DNA of 64,000 nt from Paenibacillus silvae (GCF_014639235.1 NZ_BMFU01000004.1:680015-744014), one strand, 5' to 3'; shown: positions 8,335 to 17,335, numbered from the stretch's first letter. Numbers and translations: made by a program. The notes: generated from the sequence alone by a model not told the origin.

Positions 8335-9506
8335 TAACTACAGCTTCTGATCCAATCCATGAACGTATTCTTGATCTGGGTTCCAGACTCATTCGTTTGC
8401 ATCCAACCTACAACAGACCTGATTCTCAGAAACAAGCTCAGCTTCTGATTCAGAAGCAGCTGGAGCAAGAGGGATGGACAACTTATTTGGATGTGTTCAC
8501 CGTATCTCAATTGGTCAGTAGAGACTTTATACGGCATCCTTGGGAGTATAACCGTTTTTACAAAGATGGATTCGAAATGACAAAGCACAATTTATATGCT
8601 GTTGCTGATTCGGGGCATCCAGGCCCGACGTTAATCTTAAATGGCCATATTGATGTAGACATTTTGAACGGTAACCAAGAAACGGAATTACCCTGGAATG
8701 TTAGTGGAAACATTGTAGAAGGCAGGATGCTAGGCAGAGGAGCTACGGATATGCTGCTCGGGCTTAGCACTCTCGTTTATGCTTTGAGCTTGATCAGAGA
8801 ACGATTCAATAAAGGAAAATTGATCTTCACTTCCGTCATCGATGAGGAAATTGGAGGCAACGGCTCTATTCGAGCCTGTGAGTGGCTTAACAAAAATGGC
8901 TATTTCCCTGACGGGCGCGAACCGATGGAAGTCGTTATTGCTGAACCTACAAATACAACCATATGTACTTCTTCTCTTGGTTTTCTTCCCTTCAAAATTC
9001 AAATTTGCTCTAAAAACATACACATGAATGCACAAGAGCACAACCAGCTTGCAGATTTAAATGCACTATTCAATTCACTTTATTCCTTCAAAGAAGAGCA
9101 CGAGGGACTGTATATGAATGTTGGTACGATATCGGGCGGGTCTGATCCCAGCCTGCCAATTCAGGACTTGATCCTTGAAGGCGTGATGGCCAGTGACAGC
9201 AGATATACGATCCAAACGTTACAGAACAATCTCAGGCAGGCATTATCACCTTACACTGTGCACTATCCCAATTTGATGATTGAACCTATGAAAAACGATG
9301 GCTTGAAGTTTGGCCGCGGGGCGGAACAGCATGAATTTCCTAGCGCGTGTGATGCTTCCGTATTCCATCATTTTGGATATCCGACCGTTATTTTTGGACC
9401 AGGCCGGTTGGCTCAAGCTCATACCGAGGACGAATATATTGAGATAAGTGAAGTTGAACATTATGCACAACAGCTAAAAGCGTATTTGATCGAATTTTTC
9501 AGATAA
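8331..9506 (+). CDS. M20/ArgE/DapE family metallohydrolase
   Basis: 391 residues. The di-zinc M20 motifs are present: NGHIDVD (usual GHxDVV) near residue 104, GRGATDM (usual GRGAxDMKG) near 138, DEEIGGNGS near 170 with the catalytic Glu pair, and a C-terminal His in RLAQAHTEDEYIE. M20 enzymes hydrolyse amide bonds of acylated amino acids or dipeptides. The ATG overlaps the upstream stop by 4 bp and follows AAAGGAG. In this setting a deacylase removing a protecting group from an amino-sugar or aminoacyl intermediate is plausible, but a peptidase role cannot be excluded. Confidence 0.85.
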   Translation: MITTASDPIHERILDLGSRLIRLHPTYNRPDSQKQAQLLIQKQLEQEGWTTYLDVFTVSQLVSRDFIRHPWEYNRFYKDGFEMTKHNLYAVADSGHPGPTLILNGHIDVDILNGNQETELPWNVSGNIVEGRMLGRGATDMLLGLSTLVYALSLIRERFNKGKLIFTSVIDEEIGGNGSIRACEWLNKNGYFPDGREPMEVVIAEPTNTTICTSSLGFLPFKIQICSKNIHMNAQEHNQLADLNALFNSLYSFKEEHEGLYMNVGTISGGSDPSLPIQDLILEGVMASDSRYTIQTLQNNLRQALSPYTVHYPNLMIEPMKNDGLKFGRGAEQHEFPSACDASVFHHFGYPTVIFGPGRLAQAHTEDEYIEISEVEHYAQQLKAYLIEFFR

Positions 9507-9521
9507 TTGGGAGGCACTGAA

Positions 9522-10769
9522 ATGAATACCGACTTCACACCTCCGAACAACATCAAATATGTGTTATACCCTTCGGAATATCGATACGATTCATTGTGTT
9601 ATAGCGGTATGTCTAACTTGAAGGGGAACAGTAATGAAGTTTTCTCTGGTTTAAGAGATCGAATCGCCACCGTATTTGATATTAGAAACCCATCACAGAT
9701 TTACCTGTTTGACAGTGCTTCTTCCGCTATTACTGCCTTGTTAACGATTTTGAAAAATCAACATAACATCGAGTGTGTATACATGCCCTCATACTCATGT
9801 ACAGAATTGGCTGATTCAGTCATCTCCGCCGGGCTTACGTTTAATGTATATGACATCACAGACGATTTCAGGCCAGAGCTTGAATTCGTGCGTTCTTTGA
9901 TTGGTGTGCAGCGGGCCGCATTCCTGATCCCGGCGTTGTTCGGTTCACGCTCAATACCATCGGAACTTATGGATGTGCTGCATCAATTGAAGATGCCCGT
10001 TATTTTTGACGAGGCACAGTCATTTCCAATGGCTCCGCAATATCGCGGGACAACACCTAGAGCTTTTTTTTCAGTCATCTCATTTGGAAAATCAAAGCCT
10101 CTATCCTCTATCGGGGGCGGTGCACTCATCGTTCATCAGCCTGAGATGAATACAATGTTTACAGCGTATTCAGTGGATGAATTACAGCATCAAGAATCCT
10201 GGTTCCCCTATTTTCGAGCTGTCACCCGCCGTCAATTAAGTAAGTACAGCTGGTGGCGCAAAGTAAACGGGCTCCAATACAGGTATGCTGATCTGGCAGC
10301 TCTGCACCGTGCACAGCAAATCCGCCAGCGCGAGCCGCGGGGCATCACACTTCTGCAAGCGCAAATGGCGCTCCGGCGCTTGCAGTTTTTTTTAAAACAG
10401 ATGGAGCGTCAGAAGGTTCATGTACCAGGACTATTAGATGCTCTCGAAAGTACATTCGGCAAACAAACATTGCGATTTGTTCTTTCCCGTGATCAGCAAT
10501 GTCTGCTTCCGATTCGTATCCCCAATCACAAAAGGAAAAAAATTGGAGCATACCTCGCACAAAAGGGGGTACAAACGACTTTCTATTATTATCCACTGCA
10601 CAACATAGAGCGATACAAGGAGCGTTTTCAGCTTCACGATTGCTTCAATGCGGATCGTGTTTTTAGTGAAATATTGCTGCTGCCGATCCACACGGATACA
10701 CCTCCGCGTCATATCAAAAAACTGGAAAGGTTCATTCGCCAATATGATGAATATTCAACAGATGCTTAG
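9522..10769 (+). CDS. Second DegT-like PLP enzyme, divergent
   Basis: 415 residues with the fold-type-I layout of DegT aminotransferases but clearly different from the gene at 3830. FDSASSAITALLT near residue 64 matches the cofactor phosphate site, Asp163 in VIFDEAQSF the ring-nitrogen ligand, and Lys190 or Lys192 in ISFGKSKPLSSIGGG the PLP lysine. Start chosen at ATG 9522 after GGGAGG; a TTG at 9507 lies on the binding site. It probably aminates or otherwise modifies a sugar. Its 3' end overlaps the next gene by 26 bp. Two distinct DegT-type enzymes in one operon point to a diamino product or to one enzyme with an unusual activity. Confidence 0.75.
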   Translation: MNTDFTPPNNIKYVLYPSEYRYDSLCYSGMSNLKGNSNEVFSGLRDRIATVFDIRNPSQIYLFDSASSAITALLTILKNQHNIECVYMPSYSCTELADSVISAGLTFNVYDITDDFRPELEFVRSLIGVQRAAFLIPALFGSRSIPSELMDVLHQLKMPVIFDEAQSFPMAPQYRGTTPRAFFSVISFGKSKPLSSIGGGALIVHQPEMNTMFTAYSVDELQHQESWFPYFRAVTRRQLSKYSWWRKVNGLQYRYADLAALHRAQQIRQREPRGITLLQAQMALRRLQFFLKQMERQKVHVPGLLDALESTFGKQTLRFVLSRDQQCLLPIRIPNHKRKKIGAYLAQKGVQTTFYYYPLHNIERYKERFQLHDCFNADRVFSEILLLPIHTDTPPRHIKKLERFIRQYDEYSTDA

Positions 10770-11616
10770 TCCACGGACACCTTTCATTGAACCAGGTTTT
10801 GCAGCACTTGTCGGACAATACCTGGATTTTGAGTATACGCCCGTTGAAGTGTGCTGCAAGGGTCAAGTCTATGCCATATCTCTATATAAAAACACCAAAA
10901 CCCAATCATACCATATTGGTGCCGTAGGATATGGCGGGATTATTCCTTTTCCAGAAAGTCTTCCAGATTTCCTGGACATTATAGATATCATCTCAGAATC
11001 ATATGGAATGATCTCTCAAATTACACTGCCGCCGATGGGAGAACATATTTTGAGCTGGGATATGAGCAGCTCCGGCTTTGATCGGCAAGTCATGGACACC
11101 TATATTTTAAATTTTGCTGAATATCGAGAACAGAAGGATATGCTTTTCAAAGGCAGCGTTCGGACTGATATCCGGTTTGCTGAGAAGGCTGGCGTATCTG
11201 TTAGATTATATGATTCTGAACAAGAGCTTCAACAATTTTACGAGATTTACAAGTCAACGATGGAACGTGTGCAAGCAAGTTATTTAACTCCTTATGAACT
11301 TCTAAAGGAATTACTTTACTACTCGGATGAAGCCCGGCTTTATATCGCGTTAACGGAACAGAATCGCGTCATTGCGGGAAGTCTATTTCTTCAAAACGAA
11401 GATAATCTGTTTTATTGGATCAATGCTTCACATTCAGAATTCAGAAACTTACGAGGCAATTATCTGATTCTTAAACAGGCCATTGATGACGCTTACGCCA
11501 CAAAGTCTTATTTGAACTTCGGTTATTCTCACAACCCTAATATTGCTAAGTCGAAGCTTGGCTGGGGTTGTCATATTCAAAAATATATTCGGTTGACAAA
11601 GGAGTATGCCTTATGA
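10744..11616 (+). CDS. FemAB-like / GNAT-fold acyltransferase
   Basis: About 290 residues. The C-terminal half resembles FemAB-type and Acetyltransf_6 proteins: LYIALTEQNRVIAGSLFL, then FYWINASHSEFRNLRGNYLILKQAI and a final YLNFGYSHNP-K-K-GWG block as in aminoacyl transferases. FemAB-family members move aminoacyl groups from tRNA to an amine, while related proteins use acyl-CoA. Two Met codons at 10744 and 10747 overlap the end of the upstream gene by about 26 bp, with a weak AAAGG site. With the M20 hydrolase nearby, it suggests that an amide is formed and possibly trimmed. Acyl donor unknown. Confidence 0.65.
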   Translation: MMNIQQMLSPRTPFIEPGFAALVGQYLDFEYTPVEVCCKGQVYAISLYKNTKTQSYHIGAVGYGGIIPFPESLPDFLDIIDIISESYGMISQITLPPMGEHILSWDMSSSGFDRQVMDTYILNFAEYREQKDMLFKGSVRTDIRFAEKAGVSVRLYDSEQELQQFYEIYKSTMERVQASYLTPYELLKELLYYSDEARLYIALTEQNRVIAGSLFLQNEDNLFYWINASHSEFRNLRGNYLILKQAIDDAYATKSYLNFGYSHNPNIAKSKLGWGCHIQKYIRLTKEYAL

Positions 11617-12938
11617 AATCAGTCTATTTTATTCCCTCAAATCGCAATATTGAAAGATGTTTGACTAGCTATATGAAAGAGATTGATTTTGCCCAGAAGA
11701 AATATGGTATTCATATTCCGATCGTTGTTCCGGAAACAAATGATAAGCAATTTGTAGCTCAAAATGCACGAACCATCAATCTATTGCAAGAGAAGTATCC
11801 GAAAATCGAAATTTTACATTTAACCACCAAATTGCAGGAAGCTTATTTTGATATCTTGTTGGCCGGGGAAGACCCCGAGTTCAAAAAAGTGTTCCTGGCA
11901 CAGCACACCGACTATGGTAATTGCATGAACAAGCTGTTTTTGATGACCTGCTCACTTGGTGCAGATGCGCTTCATCGCAGAGATTCGGATACGAGGCTTA
12001 TCTTTGACGAATTGAAAGCTGAGGAACTATATCCGATTGAGCTTGAATTGAATTATCTGGGTAAAAGAATTTCGGATTGCAGCAATATAACTATTAATAC
12101 GGCGGACAAGTCTATTTTAAACCGGGAAATCTGGGTGGTAGGTGGCAATTACTATGGCGAGTGGAATCTGGATGTAAGAGATTTTGCCCGGGTTTCTTTC
12201 GATCCGATCTATAGATTGTACGAACTGCTCGGTTTCCCCAAGGAGAGCGTCGTGGACATTTGCAATACGGCTTTTCAGCTGGATCAGCAATTTACACAGG
12301 GGGAGAAGCAGACACTTGTTACTTCAGTGAATGATGGATTGAATCCAGATTGTGGTAATGTGGCGGTATACAAGCTTCATGAGAAGCTGCCTAACTTGCC
12401 TGGGCGTAATACTGCTGCCGCAGATTATTTTGCTTTTGACACAGCAACGGCGCTGGGCATTCCGTCTATTCATCACACCAGAGAAGTATTTCACGAATAC
12501 AAAAAGGATGAGTTCCAGTTGGCAAACAAAATGAAATACTGGGAGGGCGTTTCCAAATTTGCTGATTATTTTAACGCCTACATGAGTATTTATGACAGTG
12601 ATTTGAATAAAACATTTGGGGATGACCGTAAAGAAGTCATTACTAATGACATCGTACAAGCAATCCAGTCTTATGTTTCCGAATTTTCCAAGCTTGGCGT
12701 GCATGAGCGTGTTGAACGTATAGATCGCATTGCGAATGAAGTGTTGATTCCTTTTGACGAGAAATATTCACAGGTCGGTGATTATATCATAGAACACTCG
12801 GAGCAGCTTGTAAGAGAAGCGAATCAAGAATACGAATTTCATGTCAAGCTCATTGAGAATTGGGATAGATTGATTCAGCGCGCTAAAGAGATCGATTTGC
12901 GAAAAGTAGCCGACTCTAACTCGGTGGCAAACACATAA
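11613..12938 (+). CDS. DUF6271-like protein, possible GT-A type transferase
   Basis: 441 residues. The middle stretch NCMNKLFLMTCSLGADALHRRDSDT (approximately residues 107-131) matches my memory of DUF6271 proteins of actinomycetes, which carry a similar N-x-x-FL-x-x-x-SLG-x-x-x-x-HRRDSD signature. The N-terminus (VYFIPSNRNI) and the DSD triad recall GT-A glycosyltransferases, where Asp residues bind a metal and NDP-sugar. The last 80 residues are highly charged and helical. Start at ATG 11613 with AAAGGAG eight bases upstream, overlapping the previous stop by 4 bp. The family name is from memory and the transferase role is inferred. A 2-base-loop hairpin lies just after the stop. Confidence 0.55.
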   Translation: MKSVYFIPSNRNIERCLTSYMKEIDFAQKKYGIHIPIVVPETNDKQFVAQNARTINLLQEKYPKIEILHLTTKLQEAYFDILLAGEDPEFKKVFLAQHTDYGNCMNKLFLMTCSLGADALHRRDSDTRLIFDELKAEELYPIELELNYLGKRISDCSNITINTADKSILNREIWVVGGNYYGEWNLDVRDFARVSFDPIYRLYELLGFPKESVVDICNTAFQLDQQFTQGEKQTLVTSVNDGLNPDCGNVAVYKLHEKLPNLPGRNTAAADYFAFDTATALGIPSIHHTREVFHEYKKDEFQLANKMKYWEGVSKFADYFNAYMSIYDSDLNKTFGDDRKEVITNDIVQAIQSYVSEFSKLGVHERVERIDRIANEVLIPFDEKYSQVGDYIIEHSEQLVREANQEYEFHVKLIENWDRLIQRAKEIDLRKVADSNSVANT

Positions 12939-12955
12939 ACTGTGAAATCACAGTT
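12938..12955. promoter_or_regulatory. Tight 18-bp inverted repeat between two cluster genes
   Basis: AACTGTGA-AA-TCACAGTT, eight-base arms and a 2-bp centre, begins at the last base of the stop codon of the upstream gene. There is no T tract, so it is unlikely to terminate. It could protect mRNA ends or bind a regulator. Confidence 0.45.
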
Positions 12956-12994
12956 GTACAAGTGATTGGATGATCATATGAGAGGTGGGATGAC

Positions 12995-14368
12995 ATGAGT
13001 GTTGAGAATAAAATATTGAATCTTAAAGCAAATGTTGCGGTAATTGGACTGGGGTATGTCGGACTGCCTCTGGCGCTGAATCTGGCCGAGGCAGGTTATA
13101 CGGTAACAGGCATTGATTTGTCGGTGTCCAAAGTAAATCTGCTTAACAGAGGAGAATCTTACATTAGTGATATTTCCAATGAAGCTCTGAAGAAGGCCAA
13201 TCATACCGGAAGATTCATGGCAAGCAGTGAATTTTCTTTGATCCAATATGCTGACGTTATCATTGCTTGTGTTCCAACTCCTTTGAATGATTATACGGAC
13301 CCGGATTTATCTTCTATTTATGCTGTAGTGGACTATCTACAAACCTATATGAAAAAAGGCAGTTTAGTCATTTTGGAGAGCACAACATATCCAGGCTGCA
13401 CAGAAGAGATTATCCAGACACGTCTAGAAGCAACAGGATTACAAATCGGCAAAGATTTCTACTTGTGCTTTTCCCCAGAACGGATTGACCCGAGCAACCG
13501 GGACTTTACGTTGAATAATACACCTAAAATTGTTGGCGGAGTTACTCTGAAGTGCTCTAATATGGCTTCTGAATTATATAAAAAAATATGTAAAGATGTC
13601 ATTACGGTCTCTTCACCCAAAGTAGCTGAATTTACAAAATTGCTGGAAAATACGTTTCGGAGTGTAAATATTGCTTTTATCAACGAAATTGCAATGATGA
13701 GTGAAAAAATGGGAATCGATGTGTGGGAGGTCATCCAAGCCGCTTCCACCAAACCGTTTGGTTTTATGCCATTTTATCCTGGACCCGGGATCGGAGGGCA
13801 CTGCATACCGCTCGATCCCATGTATTTGTCATGGAAAGCGAAGTATTATAAATTTTTCAGCAGGTTTATTGAGTTATCAAACAGCATTAATAGTGGTATG
13901 CCTGATTACGTTGTGAGTAAACTACATCAGCTGCTTAATCAAAAGTCACTTCATATCAACAAGAGCAAAATTTTGGTTTTGGGTGTCGCGTACAAACCGG
14001 AAGTCAATGACGATAGGGAGTCTCCTGCTTTGGAACTGATCAAGTTATTAATAGACGAGGGTGCTCATGTTGATTTTTACGATCCTTATGTAGAATATAT
14101 CGAGCTTGAAAATGGTCGTACCTTGTTTTCAGTCGATTACGATGTTAACGCATTTAAACAGTATGAATGCTGCATTTTAATGACCGCGCACAAGGCTTTC
14201 CGTTATGAAGAATTGAAAGACTTGCACGTGCCTATTTTTGATACGCGGAATGCATTTTCTTCCTTTGATGACAGTCATATTTATAAACTTGGAGCCGGTT
14301 TGCTCCATGCTGGGAAGGATCAGGAGCAAGAGGAAATGCTTCAAAAAGTAACTGTTGCCCAAGGCTAA
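12995..14368 (+). CDS. UDP-N-acetyl-hexosamine 6-dehydrogenase (WbpA/WecC-type nucleotide sugar dehydrogenase)
   Basis: 457 residues, three domains of the UDP-glucose/GDP-mannose dehydrogenase family: NAD-binding Rossmann domain with VIGLGYVGLPLA (16-27), central helical domain with E-N-T-R-N region (LLENTFRSVNIAFINE), and C-terminal UDP-sugar domain. The catalytic Cys is Cys270 in PGPGIGGHCIPLDP; the IPLDPxYL ending fits enzymes acting on UDP-GlcNAc or UDP-ManNAc rather than UDP-glucose. It makes a 2-acetamido uronic acid nucleotide in two NAD-dependent steps. Start ATG after GAGAGGTGG. The aminotransferase at 3830 or 9522 could act downstream, as WbpE does after WbpA, but no WbpB-type oxidase is present here. 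Confidence 0.88.
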   Translation: MSVENKILNLKANVAVIGLGYVGLPLALNLAEAGYTVTGIDLSVSKVNLLNRGESYISDISNEALKKANHTGRFMASSEFSLIQYADVIIACVPTPLNDYTDPDLSSIYAVVDYLQTYMKKGSLVILESTTYPGCTEEIIQTRLEATGLQIGKDFYLCFSPERIDPSNRDFTLNNTPKIVGGVTLKCSNMASELYKKICKDVITVSSPKVAEFTKLLENTFRSVNIAFINEIAMMSEKMGIDVWEVIQAASTKPFGFMPFYPGPGIGGHCIPLDPMYLSWKAKYYKFFSRFIELSNSINSGMPDYVVSKLHQLLNQKSLHINKSKILVLGVAYKPEVNDDRESPALELIKLLIDEGAHVDFYDPYVEYIELENGRTLFSVDYDVNAFKQYECCILMTAHKAFRYEELKDLHVPIFDTRNAFSSFDDSHIYKLGAGLLHAGKDQEQEEMLQKVTVAQG

Positions 14369-14394
14369 CATAAATGTGAAAAAGGGTGAGCATT

Positions 14395-15429
14395 GTGAGT
14401 CAAGCGAGTGTCATTATGCCAACATATAACAAGGCAGAGTATCTAAAGCTAACGCTTGCTTCGTTTGCAAGTCAATCGGTTCAGGATTTTGAAATCATCA
14501 TTATTGATGACGGCAGCACAGATGATACAAAGCAGGTTGTTGATAACTATAAAAACCTGTTAAATATTCGATATGTTTTTCAACAAAATAAGGGAAGATC
14601 CAGAGCAAGAAACACAGGTCTGCAGTTAGCTGAAGGGGATATTATCATTTTTAACGATGATGATCGCATTGTGCTACCGGATTATATCGCCAGCCACATC
14701 GACCAGCTTACGGAACAGGACGAAAGAACAGTCGTCATAGGCTGGAAAAAAAATATGTTATCTATCCTCAAGCCTCGCTTGCCCTTTAGTGCAGAGGATA
14801 TGCTGGTGCTTGTTCGCCAGAATCCTGAGTTTGCAGCTATGGCAACGGATGTAAAACCGGGAGTATCTGTTCCTTTAATTACAGAAGAACATTTGAATCC
14901 ATATCACAGTGAGCGGGTTGAACGATATACAACCGTGGACGGTTATGATAGTTTTCCTGAGATTTTCGCCGAATATGGAGAAGATCTGAAAGATTTTCAG
15001 CTTAAATGGGTTTTGGGTACAACCGCCAACATGTCGCTGTATCGTTCTTTTCTTCAGGAGATTGGCAGTTTTGATGAGCAATACAAAGGCTGGGGAATGG
15101 AAGACACGGATCTATCTTATCGTCTGTATAAAGCTGAAGGCTTCTTTCGCTTCTGTTCAAACCTGGTCAATTTGCATCAGTTTCATCCGAGAGGGAACGC
15201 ATTCCAGGCAGAGAAGGATTTCAGAAGGAATTCTTTTTATTTTTGTAATAAGCATAAGAGTTTGGAGGCGTATCTGTTTTACCGATGGACTCATGAAGAA
15301 ATCGAATTAAAGACTGCTAACAATATACTCCAACTAGCCAATCATGATGAATCTGTTGCGGAAGAGCTGACAAATCTGTATGCGAAAGGGTTTGCTTCCG
15401 GTAGGGAAGAGTTGTATGGCAATAAATAG
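14395..15429 (+). CDS. Family 2 glycosyltransferase
   Basis: 344 residues. GT-A fold of family GT2: VIMPTYNKAEY at the start, the nucleotide-binding IIIIDDGSTDDT near residue 37, FNDDDR as the DxD-type metal site near 87, and WGMEDTDLSYRL near 235, the acceptor/base block seen in galactosyltransferase-like GT2 enzymes. There are no membrane spans, so it acts in the cytosol. I take the second GTG (14395) as start because AAAGGGTG is properly spaced before it; GTG 14386 lies within that site. It should join a sugar from the cluster's NDP-sugars to the product. Confidence 0.85.
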   Translation: MSQASVIMPTYNKAEYLKLTLASFASQSVQDFEIIIIDDGSTDDTKQVVDNYKNLLNIRYVFQQNKGRSRARNTGLQLAEGDIIIFNDDDRIVLPDYIASHIDQLTEQDERTVVIGWKKNMLSILKPRLPFSAEDMLVLVRQNPEFAAMATDVKPGVSVPLITEEHLNPYHSERVERYTTVDGYDSFPEIFAEYGEDLKDFQLKWVLGTTANMSLYRSFLQEIGSFDEQYKGWGMEDTDLSYRLYKAEGFFRFCSNLVNLHQFHPRGNAFQAEKDFRRNSFYFCNKHKSLEAYLFYRWTHEEIELKTANNILQLANHDESVAEELTNLYAKGFASGREELYGNK

Positions 15430-15476
15430 CTAAACTTCTAATGAACAAAATACACTAGATAAAGGTGGTTCCGCTT

Positions 15477-16349
15477 ATGATAAGAAAAGCTATTATTCCT
15501 GCAGCAGGTCTAGGTACACGTTTTCTTCCAGCCACAAAGGCCCAACCGAAGGAGATGCTTCCCATTGTAGATAAACCGACAATTCAATATATCGTGGAGG
15601 AAGCCATAGCCTCAGGGATCGAGGACATCATGATTGTAACCGGTAGAAATAAACGGGCTATAGAGGACCACTTTGATCGCTCTGTTGAACTGGAGCTCGC
15701 TCTTCAAAAAAAAGAAGAACTGCTTGAAATAGTTCAGGAAATTTCCAAAATGGCAGATATTCATTATATACGCCAGAAGGAGCCTCTCGGATTAGGACAT
15801 GCCGTTTTGTGTGCCAGGAAGTTCGTTGGAAACGAGCCTTTTGCTGTACTGTTAGGGGACGATATTATTGATAGTGAAGTTCCATGTTTGAAGCAATTGA
15901 TTCGAGTATATGAACAGGAACACAAATCTGTGGTGGGTGTACAACGAGTTGACTGGAATGAAACTCATAAATATGGAATTATCGAGCCGGGAGCTCAAAA
16001 ATCAAATCAGAGTGAGGTGCTGGATTTAATTGAAAAACCTAAGGTCCAAGCGCCTTCTAATATTGCAATAATGGGACGTTATATACTAGATCCACAAGTA
16101 TTCACTTATTTGGAACATACTTTACCTGGGGCTAATGGAGAAATACAATTGACAGATGCTTTGCGCGGAATCGCTCATAATCAAGGATTAATTGCTTTGC
16201 AGTTCCAAGGCAGCAGATACGATGTGGGTGACAAATTTGGTTTTCTTCAAGCAACTGTGGACTTTGCGTTAAAAAATAATGATTTGCAAGGAAGGTTCAG
16301 GGAATATCTCATCGAGCTTAGTCGAGAATTTTCAAGTATATCATCATAA
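15477..16349 (+). CDS. galU: UTP--glucose-1-phosphate uridylyltransferase
   Basis: 290 residues, normal GalU length. Signature IPAAGLGTRFLPATKAQPKEMLP at the N-terminus binds the nucleotide; EKP and the G-x-NGEIQLTDA block near residue 222 are also family hallmarks. Makes UDP-glucose from UTP and glucose-1-phosphate. Start is ATG 15477 preceded by AAAGGTGG. It closes the cluster and is followed by a strong terminator. Its base composition is AT-rich like the rest of the cluster, so it may be a cluster-dedicated copy and not the housekeeping galU; a second copy elsewhere would support that. Confidence 0.92.
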   Translation: MIRKAIIPAAGLGTRFLPATKAQPKEMLPIVDKPTIQYIVEEAIASGIEDIMIVTGRNKRAIEDHFDRSVELELALQKKEELLEIVQEISKMADIHYIRQKEPLGLGHAVLCARKFVGNEPFAVLLGDDIIDSEVPCLKQLIRVYEQEHKSVVGVQRVDWNETHKYGIIEPGAQKSNQSEVLDLIEKPKVQAPSNIAIMGRYILDPQVFTYLEHTLPGANGEIQLTDALRGIAHNQGLIALQFQGSRYDVGDKFGFLQATVDFALKNNDLQGRFREYLIELSREFSSISS

Positions 16350-16367
16350 CAATTATTATTCTCTTTT

Positions 16368-16414
16368 GGGTTGACCTGAATGTCACATATGTGGCTACAG
16401 GTCAACCCATTTCT
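16368..16414 (+). terminator. Terminator closing the biosynthetic cluster
   Basis: GGGTTGACCTG (16368-16378) and CAGGTCAACCC (16398-16408) form an 11-bp perfect stem with a 19-base loop, followed by a T-rich tail. Confidence 0.85.
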
Positions 16415-16503
16415 GTATATGCGTGAAATTCTCCTTATAACGTCTCTGTGTTATGATGGAGGACAGGATGCAGTGGAACATTAACGGTTTGGAGTGAAGA
16501 AGT

Positions 16504-17271
16504 ATGCTCGTTGCAGAACGATATGAGAAAATTGTGGAATGGGTGGACGCGCAGGGAAGCATGCGTGTAACCGAGCTAAGTGAACGCTGCGGCGTAACGG
16601 AAGAGACGATTCGCCGTGATCTGGACAAGCTGGAGCAGGCGGGAAGGCTCAGGCGCTCACATGGCGGAGCGGTAAGTGTGAAGTACAAGGACGAGCTTCA
16701 GTCAGAGATTCCATATCCAGAACGTGCTGTTGCGCATGCAGAGGAGAAACGCCGGATTGCAGAGGAAGCGGTGAAGCTGGTGGAGCCCGGAGACCGAATA
16801 GCTCTGGATGCCAGCACAACGGCATGGTATATGGCGGCGGGACTGCCGAACATTCCGCTAACGGTACTGACCAACTCGATCAAGGTTGCGGCCGAGCTGA
16901 GCTCAAAGGAGCAGATTCGTGTTATTGCCACAGGCGGGCAGCTTGCGTCGAAATCGCTGTCTTTTGTCGGGCCGCTCGCCGAACGTTCATTGGATGCGTA
17001 TCACGTAGATAAAGTGTTTTTGTCCTGCAAAGGTGTGCATCTGAGTAAAGGCATCAGCGAGTCAAATGAACTACAGGCTCTGGTGAAGCAGAAGATGATT
17101 CATATTGCAGATGAAGTGATTCTGCTGGCAGACTCGAGCAAGTTTAACATTCAGGCGTTCACCCGAGTGGCGGCGATGGAAAGTGTGCATAAGGTGATTA
17201 CGGATCAAGGCGTACTGGAAGAGCATGTTGATGCACTGAATGAGCTTCATATTACGTGTATACGTGTGTAG
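16504..17271 (+). CDS. DeoR-family transcriptional regulator
   Basis: 255 residues. N-terminal winged helix (residues 5-57) with the DeoR signature VTEETIRRDLDKLEQAGRL, then a ribose-5-phosphate-isomerase-like sensor domain (DASTTAWYMAAGL, NSIKVAAEL, LADSSKF). Such repressors bind phosphorylated sugars. It is a close paralogue of the regulator at 28521: the helix-turn-helix and much of the sensor domain are nearly the same. Unlike that copy it has no sugar kinase beside it; the next gene is an OsmC protein. RBS GGAGTGA, start ATG. The target genes are not evident. Confidence 0.88.
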   Translation: MLVAERYEKIVEWVDAQGSMRVTELSERCGVTEETIRRDLDKLEQAGRLRRSHGGAVSVKYKDELQSEIPYPERAVAHAEEKRRIAEEAVKLVEPGDRIALDASTTAWYMAAGLPNIPLTVLTNSIKVAAELSSKEQIRVIATGGQLASKSLSFVGPLAERSLDAYHVDKVFLSCKGVHLSKGISESNELQALVKQKMIHIADEVILLADSSKFNIQAFTRVAAMESVHKVITDQGVLEEHVDALNELHITCIRV

Positions 17272-17335
17272 CCTGAATGCTTTTGAAGAATGACAACGAA
17301 TATGCGAAAGCTCAATATAGAAAGGATCGATAGCA

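Noticed and set aside
3830..16349. Pseudaminic or legionaminic acid locus
   Set aside because: Only the aminotransferase resembles PseC. PseB, PseH, PseG, PseI and PseF counterparts are missing and no flagellar genes are near.
3830..16349. Capsule or exopolysaccharide operon
   Set aside because: No priming glycosyltransferase, Wzy polymerase, Wzz/tyrosine kinase or Wzx-type flippase was seen; the exporter is a MATE protein.
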